This document shows positions 8,447 to 16,497 of a stretch of DNA of 64,000 bases, piece by piece. The stretch is from Blautia sp. An249. GTDB taxonomy: Bacteria > Bacillota > Clostridia > Lachnospirales > Lachnospiraceae. The notes under the pieces were generated by a model. The model was not told the DNA's origin, searched no databases, and worked only from the letters and a program-made list of their open reading frames with translations. The stretch covers positions 1-64,000 of the forward strand of contig NZ_NFJL01000002.1 in assembly GCF_002159835.1 (NCBI RefSeq). The letters run 5' to 3'. The first letter of the stretch is position 1. Each line of letters opens with the position of its first letter. Position numbers and translations under genes: made by a program.

Positions 8447-10261
8447 ATGAATGAGGTTAAGAAACCCAAAAAACCGCTAATTTATTATTACTGTATTGTG
8501 GCCGTCTGCCTGTTGTTTTTTAACGCCCTGGCCATGCCCTGGCTTTTAGAGTACCGAACCAGGACAGTAGATTACAATACATTTATATCTATGACAGATG
8601 AGAAGAATATCGATCAGGTAAGTATCAGCAGTCAGGACAACACAATTACCTTTACGGATAAAGAGGGAAACATTTATAAAACCGCCATGGTGGAAGATCA
8701 GGAACTGACCCAGAGACTTTATAAGGCGGGAGCCTCTTTTTCGGGGAAAGAAATCCGTCAGACTTCGCCCCTTCTGAGCTTTCTGCTGACATGGGTTCTG
8801 CCGGTGCTTATTTTTGTGGGAATCGGTCAGTATATGTCGAAGAAGATGATGGAGAAGGCAGGCGGTAAGAATTCCATGATGTTCGGCATGGGAAAGAGTA
8901 ATGCAAAGGTCTATGTGAAGTCCTCAAAAGGAATTAAATTCGACGATGTGGCAGGAGAGGACGAGGCAAAAGAGAATCTGGCTGAAATTGTGGAATATCT
9001 CCATGATCCGAAAAGATATAAAGAGATCGGCGCATCTATGCCCAAAGGAATTCTGCTTGTGGGACCTCCTGGGACCGGAAAAACGATGCTGGCAAAGGCT
9101 GTGGCAGGAGAAGCAGAGGTTCCGTTTTTCTCCATGTCCGGTTCCGAATTCGTGGAAATGTTTGTGGGAATGGGTGCTTCTAAAGTGAGGGACTTGTTTA
9201 AACAGGCAAAAGAAAAAGCGCCGTGTATCGTATTCATTGATGAGATTGATGCAATCGGAAAGAAGAGAGACGGACAGATCGGAGGAAATGATGAACGGGA
9301 GCAGACTCTGAATCAGCTTCTTACAGAAATGGACGGATTTGAGGAAAATAACGGAGTTATCATCCTTGCGGCTACGAACCGTCCGGAATCTCTGGATCCG
9401 GCTCTTTTGCGGCCGGGCCGCTTCGACAGAAGAGTTCCGGTGGAACTGCCGGATTTGAAAGGCCGGGAGGCAATTTTAAAAGTACATGCAAAAAAGATTA
9501 AAGTGGCGGATAACGTAGATTACAATAAAATAGCCCGAATGGCATCGGGAGCTTCCGGAGCGGAGCTTGCAAATATTGTAAACGAAGGGGCTCTGCGGGC
9601 AGTCCGTGAACACCGTGCTTTTGTGACCCAGAGCGATCTGGAGGAGAGCATAGAAGTGGTCATCGCCGGATACCAGAAGAAAAATGCAATTCTTACCGAT
9701 AAAGAGAAACTGATTGTATCCTACCATGAAGTGGGGCATGCGCTGGTAGCGGCCCGGCAGACCAATTCCGCTCCGGTACAGAAGATTACCATTGTCCCCA
9801 GAACCTCAGGAGCTCTTGGCTATACCATGCAGGTAGACGAAGGAAACCACTATCTGATGAGTAAGGAGGAAATGGAGAATAAAATCGCAACCTATACAGG
9901 AGGACGGGCTGCCGAAGAGATTGTATTCGGCTCCGTTACCACAGGAGCTTCCAACGATATTGAACAGGCCACTAAACTTGCCCGGGCAATGATTACCCGT
10001 TATGGAATGTGCAGTGATTTTGACATGGTAGCTTTGGAAGTGCAGACAAACCAGTATCTGGGAGGTGACGCTTCTTTAGCATGTTCGGCGGAAACCCAGA
10101 AGATAATCGACGAAAAAGTGGTGGAACTGGTACGCAGGCAGCATGAGAAAGCAGCCCAGATTCTTCTGGAGAACCGGGAGAAGCTGGATGAAATTTCCCA
10201 GTATCTGTATCAGAGAGAGACGATTACCGGAGAGGAATTTATGAAAATTCTGAATTCCTGA
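8447..10261 (+). CDS. ftsH: ATP-dependent zinc metalloprotease FtsH (paralogue 1)
   Basis: A 604-residue membrane-anchored AAA+ protease that unfolds and degrades membrane and short-lived cytosolic proteins. Two N-terminal helices (about residues 12-34 and 105-127) flank a small extracytoplasmic domain. Walker A GPPGTGKT is at 206-213, Walker B FIDE ends at D265-E266, and the second region of homology (LLRPGRFDR) follows. The M41 zinc site is HEVGH at 427-431, with the downstream acidic ligand in [11 protein letters not shown] 8447 follows GGAGGAAGAAAC; the longer frame from GTG 8360 lies in the terminator and is rejected. The protein ends soon after the EEFMKIL motif, without the acidic tail of the second FtsH at 53758. 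Confidence 0.95.
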   Translation: MNEVKKPKKPLIYYYCIVAVCLLFFNALAMPWLLEYRTRTVDYNTFISMTDEKNIDQVSISSQDNTITFTDKEGNIYKTAMVEDQELTQRLYKAGASFSGKEIRQTSPLLSFLLTWVLPVLIFVGIGQYMSKKMMEKAGGKNSMMFGMGKSNAKVYVKSSKGIKFDDVAGEDEAKENLAEIVEYLHDPKRYKEIGASMPKGILLVGPPGTGKTMLAKAVAGEAEVPFFSMSGSEFVEMFVGMGASKVRDLFKQAKEKAPCIVFIDEIDAIGKKRDGQIGGNDEREQTLNQLLTEMDGFEENNGVIILAATNRPESLDPALLRPGRFDRRVPVELPDLKGREAILKVHAKKIKVADNVDYNKIARMASGASGAELANIVNEGALRAVREHRAFVTQSDLEESIEVVIAGYQKKNAILTDKEKLIVSYHEVGHALVAARQTNSAPVQKITIVPRTSGALGYTMQVDEGNHYLMSKEEMENKIATYTGGRAAEEIVFGSVTTGASNDIEQATKLARAMITRYGMCSDFDMVALEVQTNQYLGGDASLACSAETQKIIDEKVVELVRRQHEKAAQILLENREKLDEISQYLYQRETITGEEFMKILNS

Positions 10262-10275
10262 GAAAGAACCGTCTC

Positions 10276-10812
10276 CTACAGGATGCTTTCTAATAAGCGG
10301 TGCTGGCAGGCGGCAAGTTCTTCCTTGGGTATTTTATAATTACTCTTAATCCAGCGCAGGGTTGAGGTGGCCAGTCCTCCGATAAAGAAAGAAATTACGA
10401 CTTCGGGAGGGCCGGGAAGAACCAGTCCGTCTGTCTCTCGCTCTTTTAAAAGTGAAACAAAGTGTTTTTCAAAAGACGTATACAAAATATCCAAGGTTTC
10501 CCGTTCCGGCTCAGAAGCGAATGTATTAAAGAAAAAACGATTTTCCTGCTGAATGAACTCAAGAATTACAGTTAAGAATTCTTCCGGGGAATGTGTTTCA
10601 GTCAGGGCATCTATCTCCTCTTTTTTGGCCTCCAGGCAGCAGGCAAGAAGGTGGTATTTATCTTCAAAATTCGCGTAAAAGGCCGAACGGCTGACCAGGG
10701 CAGCTTCACACAATTCATTGACGGAAATTTTCTGGAATGGTTTTTTATGAAGAAGCTGTTCCAGAGTTTCCATTAAAACGGTTTTAGCAGATACTTTTCG
10801 GTTATTTTTCAT
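10276..10812 (-). CDS. TetR/AcrR family transcriptional regulator
   Basis: A 178-residue regulator on the minus strand, converging on ftsH (14-bp gap) and divergent from the glycosyltransferase gene. The helix-turn-helix is at about residues 12-58 (SVNELCEAALVSRSAFYANFEDKYHLL). The C-terminal half ends in a hydrophobic IGGLATSTLRWI segment, similar to regulators with the short TetR_C_7/C_8 type domain. The start follows AAAGGAGAG at ten bases. The most likely target is the divergent gene at 10893, which shares the 80-bp intergenic space; no ligand can be inferred. Confidence 0.88.
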   Translation of the reverse strand: MKNNRKVSAKTVLMETLEQLLHKKPFQKISVNELCEAALVSRSAFYANFEDKYHLLACCLEAKKEEIDALTETHSPEEFLTVILEFIQQENRFFFNTFASEPERETLDILYTSFEKHFVSLLKERETDGLVLPGPPEVVISFFIGGLATSTLRWIKSNYKIPKEELAACQHRLLESIL

Positions 10813-10892
10813 TTATGCATTCTCTCCTTTTCTGTTATCAGAGTAATCCATATGGAGGCAGAATGCAAGAGCTAAAAAAGAAGGGAAAACAG

Positions 10893-11681
10893 ATGAATAT
10901 TTTATTTACCATTGACAGGGGATATGTGAAACGTTTGGCGAAATGTATACAGTCTATTATCCGATTCCCATCCGAAGACGGATATGATATTTATATTATG
11001 CACTCTGATTTGGAATCCGGCGATGAAACCTACTTGCGCCGTGAGACAGAAAACACAGATGTGAGAATCCACTTCGTGGGTATAAACATAGAAGAAACAG
11101 ATTTTCCTGAAAGCGACAGATATCCGTTACAGATTTATTACCGGATATTTGCCTCTTTTTTTCTTCCTCAGAATCTGGAAAAAATCATATACCTGGACGC
11201 AGATACCATTGTGATAAATCCCTTAAATGAACTTTGGAAGATGGAGTTTAACGGGAATTATTTTCTGGCCTGTACCCATATCCGAAAAGTCTTAAATAAA
11301 ATTAACCGGATCCGGCTGGGCATAAAAGAGGAGCGCCCCTATATTAACAGCGGTGTTATGCTGATGAATTTAACAGAATTGAGGAAACGTCAGAGTTATT
11401 CTGAAATGAAAGAATATGTGAAGAAATACAGGAAAGTCCTGACCCTGCCGGATCAGGACATTATTACTGCATTATACGGGGATAAAATCGGACTGCTGGA
11501 TACGATGGTTTATAACCTGAGCGACCGGATGCTCGCAATCTATAATGGGGATATGGGACATAAAAAAAGAGATATAGACTGGGTCAGAGAACATACGGTT
11601 GTCATCCATTATTACGGAAAACAAAAGCCCTGGAACAAAAACTACCGCGGGGTTCTGGATGTTTTCTATAAAGAACTTTAG
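10893..11681 (+). CDS. Family 8 glycosyltransferase (LgtC-like)
   Basis: A 262-residue cytoplasmic sugar transferase using a UDP-sugar. GT8 hallmarks are all present: an N-terminal LFTIDRGY nucleotide-binding strand, the metal-binding DxD in IYLDADT (about residue 99), YINSGVMLMNL, PDQDIITALYGDKI, and a C-terminal HYYGKQKPW motif. ATG 10893 is chosen because the open frame upstream (10815) is non-conserved. The stop codon TAG (11679-11681) lies right at the left end of the mobile element, so insertion spared the coding sequence. Acceptor is unknown; these enzymes decorate surface glycans or lipids in Firmicutes. Confidence 0.88.
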   Translation: MNILFTIDRGYVKRLAKCIQSIIRFPSEDGYDIYIMHSDLESGDETYLRRETENTDVRIHFVGINIEETDFPESDRYPLQIYYRIFASFFLPQNLEKIIYLDADTIVINPLNELWKMEFNGNYFLACTHIRKVLNKINRIRLGIKEERPYINSGVMLMNLTELRKRQSYSEMKEYVKKYRKVLTLPDQDIITALYGDKIGLLDTMVYNLSDRMLAIYNGDMGHKKRDIDWVREHTVVIHYYGKQKPWNKNYRGVLDVFYKEL

Positions 11682-11683
11682 GT

Positions 11684-11703
11684 CAGTTTACAAGGAACTA
11701 CAC
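11684..11703 (+). repeat. Left terminal inverted repeat of the mobilizable element
   Basis: CAGTTTACAAGG at 11684-11695 opens a 20-bp sequence whose reverse complement recurs at 19278-19297 with one mismatch. This is the probable recombinase binding arm of attL. Confidence 0.85.
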
Positions 11704-11727
11704 GCAGACCGTGAAACGGGCTGCTGA

Positions 11728-11776
11728 CAACAAACGGCGCTATGCTCCCGGCTGGGTGCATAGCACCTGTTTGTTG
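11728..11776 (+). repeat. Two-step inverted repeat near the left element end
   Basis: CAACAAAC (11728-11735) pairs with GTTTGTTG (11769-11776), and inside it GCTATGC (11739-11745) pairs with GCATAGC (11758-11764). It lies between the left end and the oriT and may be part of the transfer or recombination region. No gene is visible in 11704-12426. Confidence 0.5.
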
Positions 11777-11807
11777 CGGGGGTTTCCAAAGGGGGCAGCG
11801 CCCCATT

Positions 11808-11850
11808 TGGCACACGACTTTGCGGAGCAAAGTGTAGTGTGTTATACGCT
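11808..11850 (+). other. Origin of transfer (oriT), MobV/pMV158 type
   Basis: ACTTTGC (11817-11823), three bases, GCAAAGT (11827-11833), then GTAGTGTGTTATAC. The hairpin followed by TAGTGTG/TTA is the layout of the pMV158-family oriT cut by MobV relaxases. By that model, the nick falls between 11841 and 11842. The MobV relaxase gene is 4.6 kb away at 16498. The match to the family is from memory of the pMV158 nick sequence. Confidence 0.8.
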
Positions 11851-12251
11851 CTGTCGGCGTTGCCCTGAAAATACCGTTGCCGCCGGGGAGGGCAAGGGCA
11901 TTTGACGCGGCAGGAAAGCAGGGCTTTGTTTGGGGCTGGTAAGCCGGAAACAAAGGGCTGATTTCAGCAGCAGACAGGGCGTATTATGAAAGCCCCCGTC
12001 CCTCGTCCTCCGCCCCCGGCCTATGGGACAAAAAGTCCCAAAGCTCTGGACACCGTGACCAGATGTGTGGCCACACTCCGGGAAAAGTAGCAGGACGGCA
12101 GGAAACCGTCAAGGCTGAAATGAATGGGCTGACGCCCGGCCTTGACCGTTCCCCGCCGCCCCGCTGGATGGGTGGACAAGGTGGCCAATCCCTAAAAGTG
12201 TTTGGCCGCACTCGTTCATTTTGGGGCCTTTCTTCTCCCAAAATTGAAATG

Positions 12252-12282
12252 GGCGGGAAAGCCCTAAAATGGCTTTCCCGCC
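12252..12282 (+). repeat. Perfect 12-bp stem-loop in the element's non-coding left part
   Basis: GGCGGGAAAGCC (12252-12263) and GGCTTTCCCGCC (12271-12282) flank a seven-base loop. The stem is GC-rich and lacks a downstream T-run. Role unknown. Confidence 0.6.
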
Positions 12283-12294
12283 TTGATTACCCAT

Positions 12295-12377
12295 TAGCAA
12301 AGACGGGCGAGACTGTCAACGGCGGCGCTGAAAGCGCCGTTCATCTTGACCGTTGACTGGCTCGCCTGGCTTTGCTA
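12295..12377 (+). repeat. Long imperfect inverted repeat (28-base arms)
   Basis: Arms 12295-12322 and 12350-12377 match at 24 of 28 positions (outer TAGCAAAG/CTTTGCTA, inner GTCAACGG/CCGTTGAC). They enclose a small GC-rich hairpin, CGGCGCT/AGCGCCG (12323-12339). It lies 50 bp upstream of the mef promoter. It could be a replication or transfer structure, or a bidirectional transcription barrier. Confidence 0.55.
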
Positions 12378-12426
12378 CTGCCCGTAAGAGATGGAAAAAC
12401 AAGATGGAAAACAAGGTTAAAAATGG

Positions 12427-12456
12427 TTGACAAGTCTATCGGATGTGTGTTATACT
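12427..12456 (+). promoter_or_regulatory. Promoter of the mef leader
   Basis: TTGACA (12427-12432) and TATACT (12451-12456) with an 18-bp spacer. The transcript would start near 12463 and run through a leader peptide and stacked terminators before mef. Confidence 0.75.
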
Positions 12457-12490
12457 GTGCGACAGTTTGAGATTGGAAGGAGGCTTACGT

Positions 12491-12511
12491 GTGTTAATTT
12501 GTGTACGCTAA
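12491..12511 (+). CDS. Putative mef leader peptide (MLICVR)
   Basis: A six-codon ORF starting GTG 12491, seven bases after a full GGAAGGAGG ribosome site (12475-12483), encoding MLICVR and ending TAA. A strong ribosome site with no long ORF behind it is the pattern of leader peptides that sense ribosome-stalling antibiotics. An alternative GTG at 12489 gives only two codons. It is a prediction from position, not homology. Confidence 0.5.
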   Translation: MLICVR

Positions 12512-12538
12512 TAAGCAATAAAAAGTAGAAGTACCTTT

Positions 12539-12687
12539 CCACATGATGGTGGGCTTTTTTTGCGTGCGTATGCAAAGGAACACGTAGGTTTGACACGAGC
12601 AGTCTTTGAACTGTATCGTGGTGTTTTTTCGTGCTTTGTTGTTATGCAGGCGTCTGCCCTCTCTGTGGGACAACGCCTGCTTTTTAT
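12539..12687 (+). terminator. Tandem terminators in the mef leader (attenuator)
   Basis: Three hairpins with T-runs stand in line. The first is a weak CCAC/GTGG stem (12539-12552) followed by CTTTTTTT. The second is a strong stem at 12593-12624 (ACACGA, CAGT, then ACTG, TCGTG, TGT) followed by T6. The third is GCAGGCGT (12646-12653) with ACGCCTGC (12673-12680) followed by TTTTTATT. They separate promoter and leader peptide from mef, so mef expression probably depends on antitermination when ribosomes stall. Confidence 0.7.
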
Positions 12688-12731
12688 TGCAGAAACAAAG
12701 GAACAATGCAATAAAAAAGGAGGTTCGCATT

Positions 12732-13952
12732 ATGACCCAAAACAACAATTCATGGAGAAAAACTTATTTTACACTTCTTGCCGGACAAGCAATATCCTTT
12801 ATTAGCAGCGGTATTTTGCAAATGGCCATTATCTTTTATTTGGTTGCGAAAACTAATTCTGCAATCATATTGACGGCGGCAACACTGATTGGATTTTTGC
12901 CGCAAGCCTGTTTAGGCCCGTTTGCAGGTGCTTTTGTTGACCGGCACAGCCGTAAAAGCGTAATGATTGGTGCGGATTTGATAATTGCCGCCGCTGGCGG
13001 TATTCTGGCGCTGGTGGCGTTTTACATGGAATTGCCCGTATGGTCTATTATGGTTGTCCTGTTAATCCGAAGTGCGGGAACTGCTTTTCATTCTCCAGCA
13101 TTCAGCGCAGCAACACCTATGATTGTGCCAAAAGAGGAACTTACAAAATGCGCTGGTTACACGCAGACCATGCAAGCAGTAAGTGCGATTATCAGTCCAG
13201 CTGCCGCAGCGTTTTTATATGCTGTTTGGCCTCTTAATGCAATTATATTGTTAGATATTGTGGGTGCAATCCTTGCCTGTGTGACTGTTGCGATTTCGTC
13301 CATACCAACGCCTGAACTATGTCCAGAAACGAAAAGACAACAGTTTTTACAGGATATGAAAGAGGGGTATGTGGTATTAAAGCAAAACAGGGGCCTCTTT
13401 GCTCTGCTCTGGATTGGTGTAATTTATATGTTCTTTTATATGCCAATCAGTACGCTTTTTCCTCTCATCTGTATGTCATACTTCAAAGGAACACCGGCCC
13501 ATGCCTCTGCCGCTGAAATTGCTTTTGCGGTTGGTATGCTGCTTGGCGGAGTCATTCTGAGCATTTGGGGCGGTTTTAAGAAACGGCGGTACACCATCGG
13601 TCTTTCCGTTCTCCTGATGGGCGTTAGCAATATGCTCTCCGGGCTTTTGCCGCCAGACGCATTTCTTGTCTTTGTTGTGTGCTGTACTGTTATGGGAATT
13701 TCCGCTCCATTTTACGGTGTGCAAAATGCGATTTTTCAAGAAACGGTCAAACCAGAATATCTGGGGAGAGTTTTTTCTCTACTGACAAGCGCCGCTTCCC
13801 TCGCCATGCCGTTTGGCCTTGTCATTTCCGGGCCTCTGGCGGAGCGGCTGGGAGTTGAGAAATGGTTTGTCATTTGCGGAATTGGCATTATCATCGTTGC
13901 GCTTGCCGTATTTTTACTACCCGGTTTGAGAGAGATTGACAATACGCAATAA
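12732..13952 (+). CDS. mef: Mef-like macrolide efflux MFS transporter
   Basis: A 406-residue major facilitator protein with about 12 transmembrane helices that should export 14- and 15-membered macrolides by proton antiport. The sequence follows Mef(A)/Mef(E) closely from memory: GQAISFISSGILQMAIIFYL, then DRHSRKSVMIGADLIIAAAG, then LTKCAGYTQTMQAVS, and PEYLGRVFSLL near the C-terminus. ATG 12732 has AAAGGAGG eight bases upstream; the longer frame from 12606 runs through leader terminators and is rejected. No msr(D)-type ABC-F gene follows, unlike the streptococcal mef operon. Divergence from Mef(A) is substantial, so the substrate range is inferred. It is the only obvious resistance cargo of the element. 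Confidence 0.85.
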   Translation: MTQNNNSWRKTYFTLLAGQAISFISSGILQMAIIFYLVAKTNSAIILTAATLIGFLPQACLGPFAGAFVDRHSRKSVMIGADLIIAAAGGILALVAFYMELPVWSIMVVLLIRSAGTAFHSPAFSAATPMIVPKEELTKCAGYTQTMQAVSAIISPAAAAFLYAVWPLNAIILLDIVGAILACVTVAISSIPTPELCPETKRQQFLQDMKEGYVVLKQNRGLFALLWIGVIYMFFYMPISTLFPLICMSYFKGTPAHASAAEIAFAVGMLLGGVILSIWGGFKKRRYTIGLSVLLMGVSNMLSGLLPPDAFLVFVVCCTVMGISAPFYGVQNAIFQETVKPEYLGRVFSLLTSAASLAMPFGLVISGPLAERLGVEKWFVICGIGIIIVALAVFLLPGLREIDNTQ

Positions 13953-13983
13953 TCAACTGCACCTTTTTCTATTACTAAACAAA

Positions 13984-14035
13984 ATGCCTGGATGGTGGTT
14001 CTGAAAAACCAGAACCGCCGTTCAGGCATTTTTTA
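13984..14035. terminator. Bidirectional terminator between mef and the XRE gene
   Basis: ATGCCTG (13984-13990) pairs with CAGGCAT (14023-14029), with inner GGTTCTG/CCAGAACC pairing, and is followed by TTTTTTAT. A-rich sequence before the hairpin supplies a T-run for the opposite strand. It serves both convergent genes. Confidence 0.8.
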
Positions 14036-14833
14036 TCTTCGTCCTCTCTGCGGTTTTGGATTCTTCAGCAAGTCGGATTTTTCCGCAATCTTTTTCAGCC
14101 ACTTCCGTTCTTCTACTGACAGCTTCCTAAAATTCAGCTTGAGCCGTTTGCAGATAAACGCCAAGTACGCTTGTTCCGTGTCGCTGTCCTGGCTGACGAT
14201 TTCACCAGCAGTTTCCAGCATTTCTTTTAGCGGGTTATCCTCTGGGACGCTGAAAAAATCGTCCTTGTGTGTTTCCCGCAGAGCAAGGGCAATCCCGTTT
14301 ATGTCCCGTTGTATCACATAGCGGCAAAACTCGTCCTCATCAATATGGGCGGTGATAAGCTGTCTTAACTGCGTATCACTCATGCCAGGATTATGCTTTT
14401 TTATAACAGTTGCGCTCATCGTGTCCACTATGGCGTTTGCACCCTGCGCCTGTTTCAGTGCCGTTCCGTTCACATAGATTTCAAGGTCAGCCATCAGCCG
14501 GGGGAAATCCGGGTGCGCCGCCAGCTCACACAGCAGGGTATTGTCTATCCTCCCGCTTTTCAGCAGGTCAATCATTTCATCACTCAAACGCAGGTCTGCA
14601 AGATCGGCGTTTGGGTGATTTTTCATTTCAGACAGCCCCAGCAGATAATCAGCGGTCACACCGTAAAACTTCGCCAGCCGGATAAGGGCATAGTGGCTGA
14701 TGTCCTTGAAGTCTTCCGTTTCGTAACTGCCCAGCGCAGACTTGGAAAGCCCGGTCTGCTCCGCAAGCTGCCCCAGCGTCAAGCCACGCTCCACACGTAG
14801 GTCTTTTAATCGCTCTTGTATGGATAAAGACAT
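14033..14833 (-). CDS. XRE family helix-turn-helix regulator
   Basis: A 266-residue regulator with an N-terminal Cro/CI helix-turn-helix (about residues 5-65: RGLTLGQLAEQTGLSKSALGSYE) and a long helical C-terminal part without a recognised enzyme motif. ATG 14833 is chosen because AAGGAGG ends six bases before it; GTG 14839 would overlap the ribosome site. It is on the minus strand, divergent from the mobilisation genes. Regulators of this layout are common in Clostridial mobile elements and probably control element genes. A perfect 14-bp inverted repeat lies just upstream at 14867. Confidence 0.85.
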   Translation of the reverse strand: MSLSIQERLKDLRVERGLTLGQLAEQTGLSKSALGSYETEDFKDISHYALIRLAKFYGVTADYLLGLSEMKNHPNADLADLRLSDEMIDLLKSGRIDNTLLCELAAHPDFPRLMADLEIYVNGTALKQAQGANAIVDTMSATVIKKHNPGMSDTQLRQLITAHIDEDEFCRYVIQRDINGIALALRETHKDDFFSVPEDNPLKEMLETAGEIVSQDSDTEQAYLAFICKRLKLNFRKLSVEERKWLKKIAEKSDLLKNPKPQRGRR

Positions 14834-14866
14834 ATTCACCCTCCTTGCTAGCTCAACGAAAGAGAA

Positions 14867-14903
14867 GCCGTTATGCTATGTACTATGCTCATAGCATAAC
14901 GGC
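14867..14903. repeat. Perfect 14-bp inverted repeat upstream of the XRE gene
   Basis: GCCGTTATGCTATG (14867-14880) and CATAGCATAACGGC (14890-14903) surround a nine-base loop. It lies between the end of the small gene at 14912 and the start of the XRE gene, both on the minus strand. It may be an operator for the XRE protein or a terminator of the small gene; there is no convincing T-run. Confidence 0.6.
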
Positions 14904-14911
14904 ATAGGCAT

Positions 14912-15175
14912 TTACAGTTTTATTTTACCATTTGCTACATCTTCACGAAATTTATCAACAAGCTTCGCTGTCAGCTTGGATTTACCGTAGTGTTCAAGTA
15001 CAAAAGTACGATAACTTTTTCCATCTACAAGCACATCACTTTTTCTGGTCAACAACCAATTTCCGTTACCTCCTCCCTGTTCTCTAATATTCCAGTCTTT
15101 CCCATATCTTTTATAGATTTCATCTTTTTTACCTTGAACAGACATTGATTCGCTTGGAATATAAACAATTTGCAT
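14912..15175 (-). CDS. Small protein of unknown function
   Basis: An 87-residue basic protein that I do not recognise. The start ATG follows AAGGAGGAGCTATT, a strong ribosome site, and the reading frame ends cleanly 79 bp before the XRE gene, so expression is likely. The sequence is rich in Lys, Gly and Tyr, with a central YRTFVLEHYGKSKLTAKLV segment, and has no signal peptide or membrane helix. It is AT-richer than the neighbouring mobilisation genes. Its place beside the element regulator suggests an accessory or regulatory role, but nothing more can be said. Confidence 0.65.
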   Translation of the reverse strand: MQIVYIPSESMSVQGKKDEIYKRYGKDWNIREQGGGNGNWLLTRKSDVLVDGKSYRTFVLEHYGKSKLTAKLVDKFREDVANGKIKL

Positions 15176-15403
15176 AATAGCTCCTCCTTTATTTTGTGCA
15201 AGAAGACCAGAAACCTGAATTTGTCTTTTATCTTTTTTTGATTATATCACAAATCCGAGAGCGTGGAAATAGGGAGTTTTTCAGGCTGATTTCCTACCTC
15301 TTGGATATACGGCACAGGCGGTCAAAAAGGTGTAGACTTGGGATAGTTCATCGATGGACAAGCACCTTGGAAACAGAACACGCCAAAGAAAACGGAGGGA
15401 CGC

Positions 15404-15817
15404 ATGAGCAAAAGACCCTATCAACACCTGCCGCCGCTGGAACACAGGCCGGACGGCTCCCCCTACCGCATAACCCCGCCCCAGAAGAGACGAGCCAGCG
15501 GCCTGATACGCCGGGAGTGCTGCAACTGCGAGGACGGAAACTGCCTTGCGCTGGACGATGGCGACACCTGCGCCTGTCCGCAGATGATTTCGTTCTCCGT
15601 CTGCTGCAAGTGGTTCCGCTGGGCGGTCTTGCCGCTGGACAGGACGCTGGAAGCGGAGATTTACCGGGACAGGGACTTGAAACGCTGTGCGGAGTGCGGC
15701 GGTGTGTTCGTCCCGAAGTCCAACCGGGGCAAATACTGCCCGGACTGCGCCGCCAGAGTTCACAGGCGGCAGAAAACAGAAAGTGAACGGAAAAGGAGGT
15801 CTGCTGTGGACAGTTAA
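15404..15817 (+). CDS. Cysteine-rich VLP-type protein of mobile elements
   Basis: A 137-residue protein with two cysteine clusters: RECCNCEDGNCLALDDGDTC with CxCPQ (about residues 38-60) ending in the VLPL stretch, and a C-terminal CAECG...YCPDC zinc ribbon (about 95-118). I recognise the first part as the Cys_rich_VLP domain found almost only in Clostridial mobilizable and conjugative elements. It probably binds zinc and DNA or RNA; its role in transfer or replication is unproven. GGAGGGACGC precedes the ATG. It heads the mobilisation operon, 112 bp before the RepA-like gene. The 228 bp upstream (15176-15403) contain no other gene that I can support. Confidence 0.8.
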   Translation: MSKRPYQHLPPLEHRPDGSPYRITPPQKRRASGLIRRECCNCEDGNCLALDDGDTCACPQMISFSVCCKWFRWAVLPLDRTLEAEIYRDRDLKRCAECGGVFVPKSNRGKYCPDCAARVHRRQKTESERKRRSAVDS

Positions 15818-15928
15818 GAGCGGGAAAAGCCTTGATTTGCAAGGCTCCGCAAGCCCTCAACCGGGGCGGCTGGTATCATTTATCATTCGCCCCGGAAAAC
15901 GGGCCTCTAACCGTCCACAAAACACGCT

Positions 15929-16324
15929 ATGACAAACACGATTTATATTCACCAGCCGGAAAAGGCGTTCAGTTTCACCCGGCTCCCCAATTTCCTTTTT
16001 GAAGCACCCACATTCCAGCCCTTGAGCAACGAAGCGAAGGTGCTGTATGCCTTTGTCCTGCGCCGGGCGGAGTTGTCCCGGAAGAACGGCTGGGCGGACG
16101 AGTACGGGCGGGTCTACCTGTACTACCCCATCTGCGAGGTGGTCGCTTTGCTCCGCTGCGGGCGGCAGAAAGCGGTCAACACCCTGCGGGAGTTGCAGTA
16201 TGCGGGGCTGGTGGAAATCCAGAAACAGGGCTGTGGAAAACCCAACCGCATTTACCCGAAATCCTATGAAGCGGTTCCAAACACCGACTTCAAGAAATCC
16301 GGTTATGGTACGCCGGAGGGCTGA
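15929..16324 (+). CDS. RepA_N-type replication initiator (short)
   Basis: A 131-residue protein with the RepA_N winged-helix start (FSFTRLPNFLFEAPTFQPLSNEAKVLYAFVLRR) and a second helical part (CEVVALLRCGRQKAVNTLRELQYAGLVEIQ). It is much shorter than plasmid RepA_N proteins (about 300 residues). After the stop, the alternative frame stays open for some 14 codons (LKTVLGEYENQSS) that look like a natural continuation, so a frameshift may have trimmed the tail. Elements of this kind can use RepA during the excised circular stage. The start ATG has no good Shine-Dalgarno sequence, so translation may be coupled or weak. Confidence 0.75.
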   Translation: MTNTIYIHQPEKAFSFTRLPNFLFEAPTFQPLSNEAKVLYAFVLRRAELSRKNGWADEYGRVYLYYPICEVVALLRCGRQKAVNTLRELQYAGLVEIQKQGCGKPNRIYPKSYEAVPNTDFKKSGYGTPEG

Positions 16325-16339
16325 AAACCGTACTTGGCG

Positions 16340-16374
16340 AGTACGAAAATCAATCCTCTTGAAGTACGGAAATC
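16340..16374 (+). repeat. Pair of 12-bp direct repeats after repA
   Basis: AGTACGAAAATC (16340-16351) and AGTACGGAAATC (16363-16374) match at 11 of 12 positions and are spaced 23 bp start to start, about two helical turns. Their place right after the initiator gene suggests iterons, or alternatively a remnant of repetitive C-terminal coding sequence. Confidence 0.4.
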
Positions 16375-16497
16375 TGACGGTATATAGAAATACAGAGATT
16401 AAAACCATCTATTTACATTCATTCCATTCCAATCCTATCAGAGATATTTTCGGCGGGAAAACCCGCCGGAAAGGAATGGAATGGGGAAAGGAGTTCA

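Noticed and set aside
11705..12356. Small ORFs in the left arm of the element
   Set aside because: None has a ribosome site or a recognisable domain; they overlap oriT and inverted repeats.
12606..12731. Extended N-terminus of the mef protein
   Set aside because: It reads through leader terminators; the Mef-type N-terminus and ribosome site fit ATG 12732.
15196..15863. Open frames overlapping the Cys-rich gene on both strands
   Set aside because: They are GC-rich shadows of the gene at 15404, without ribosome sites or recognisable domains.
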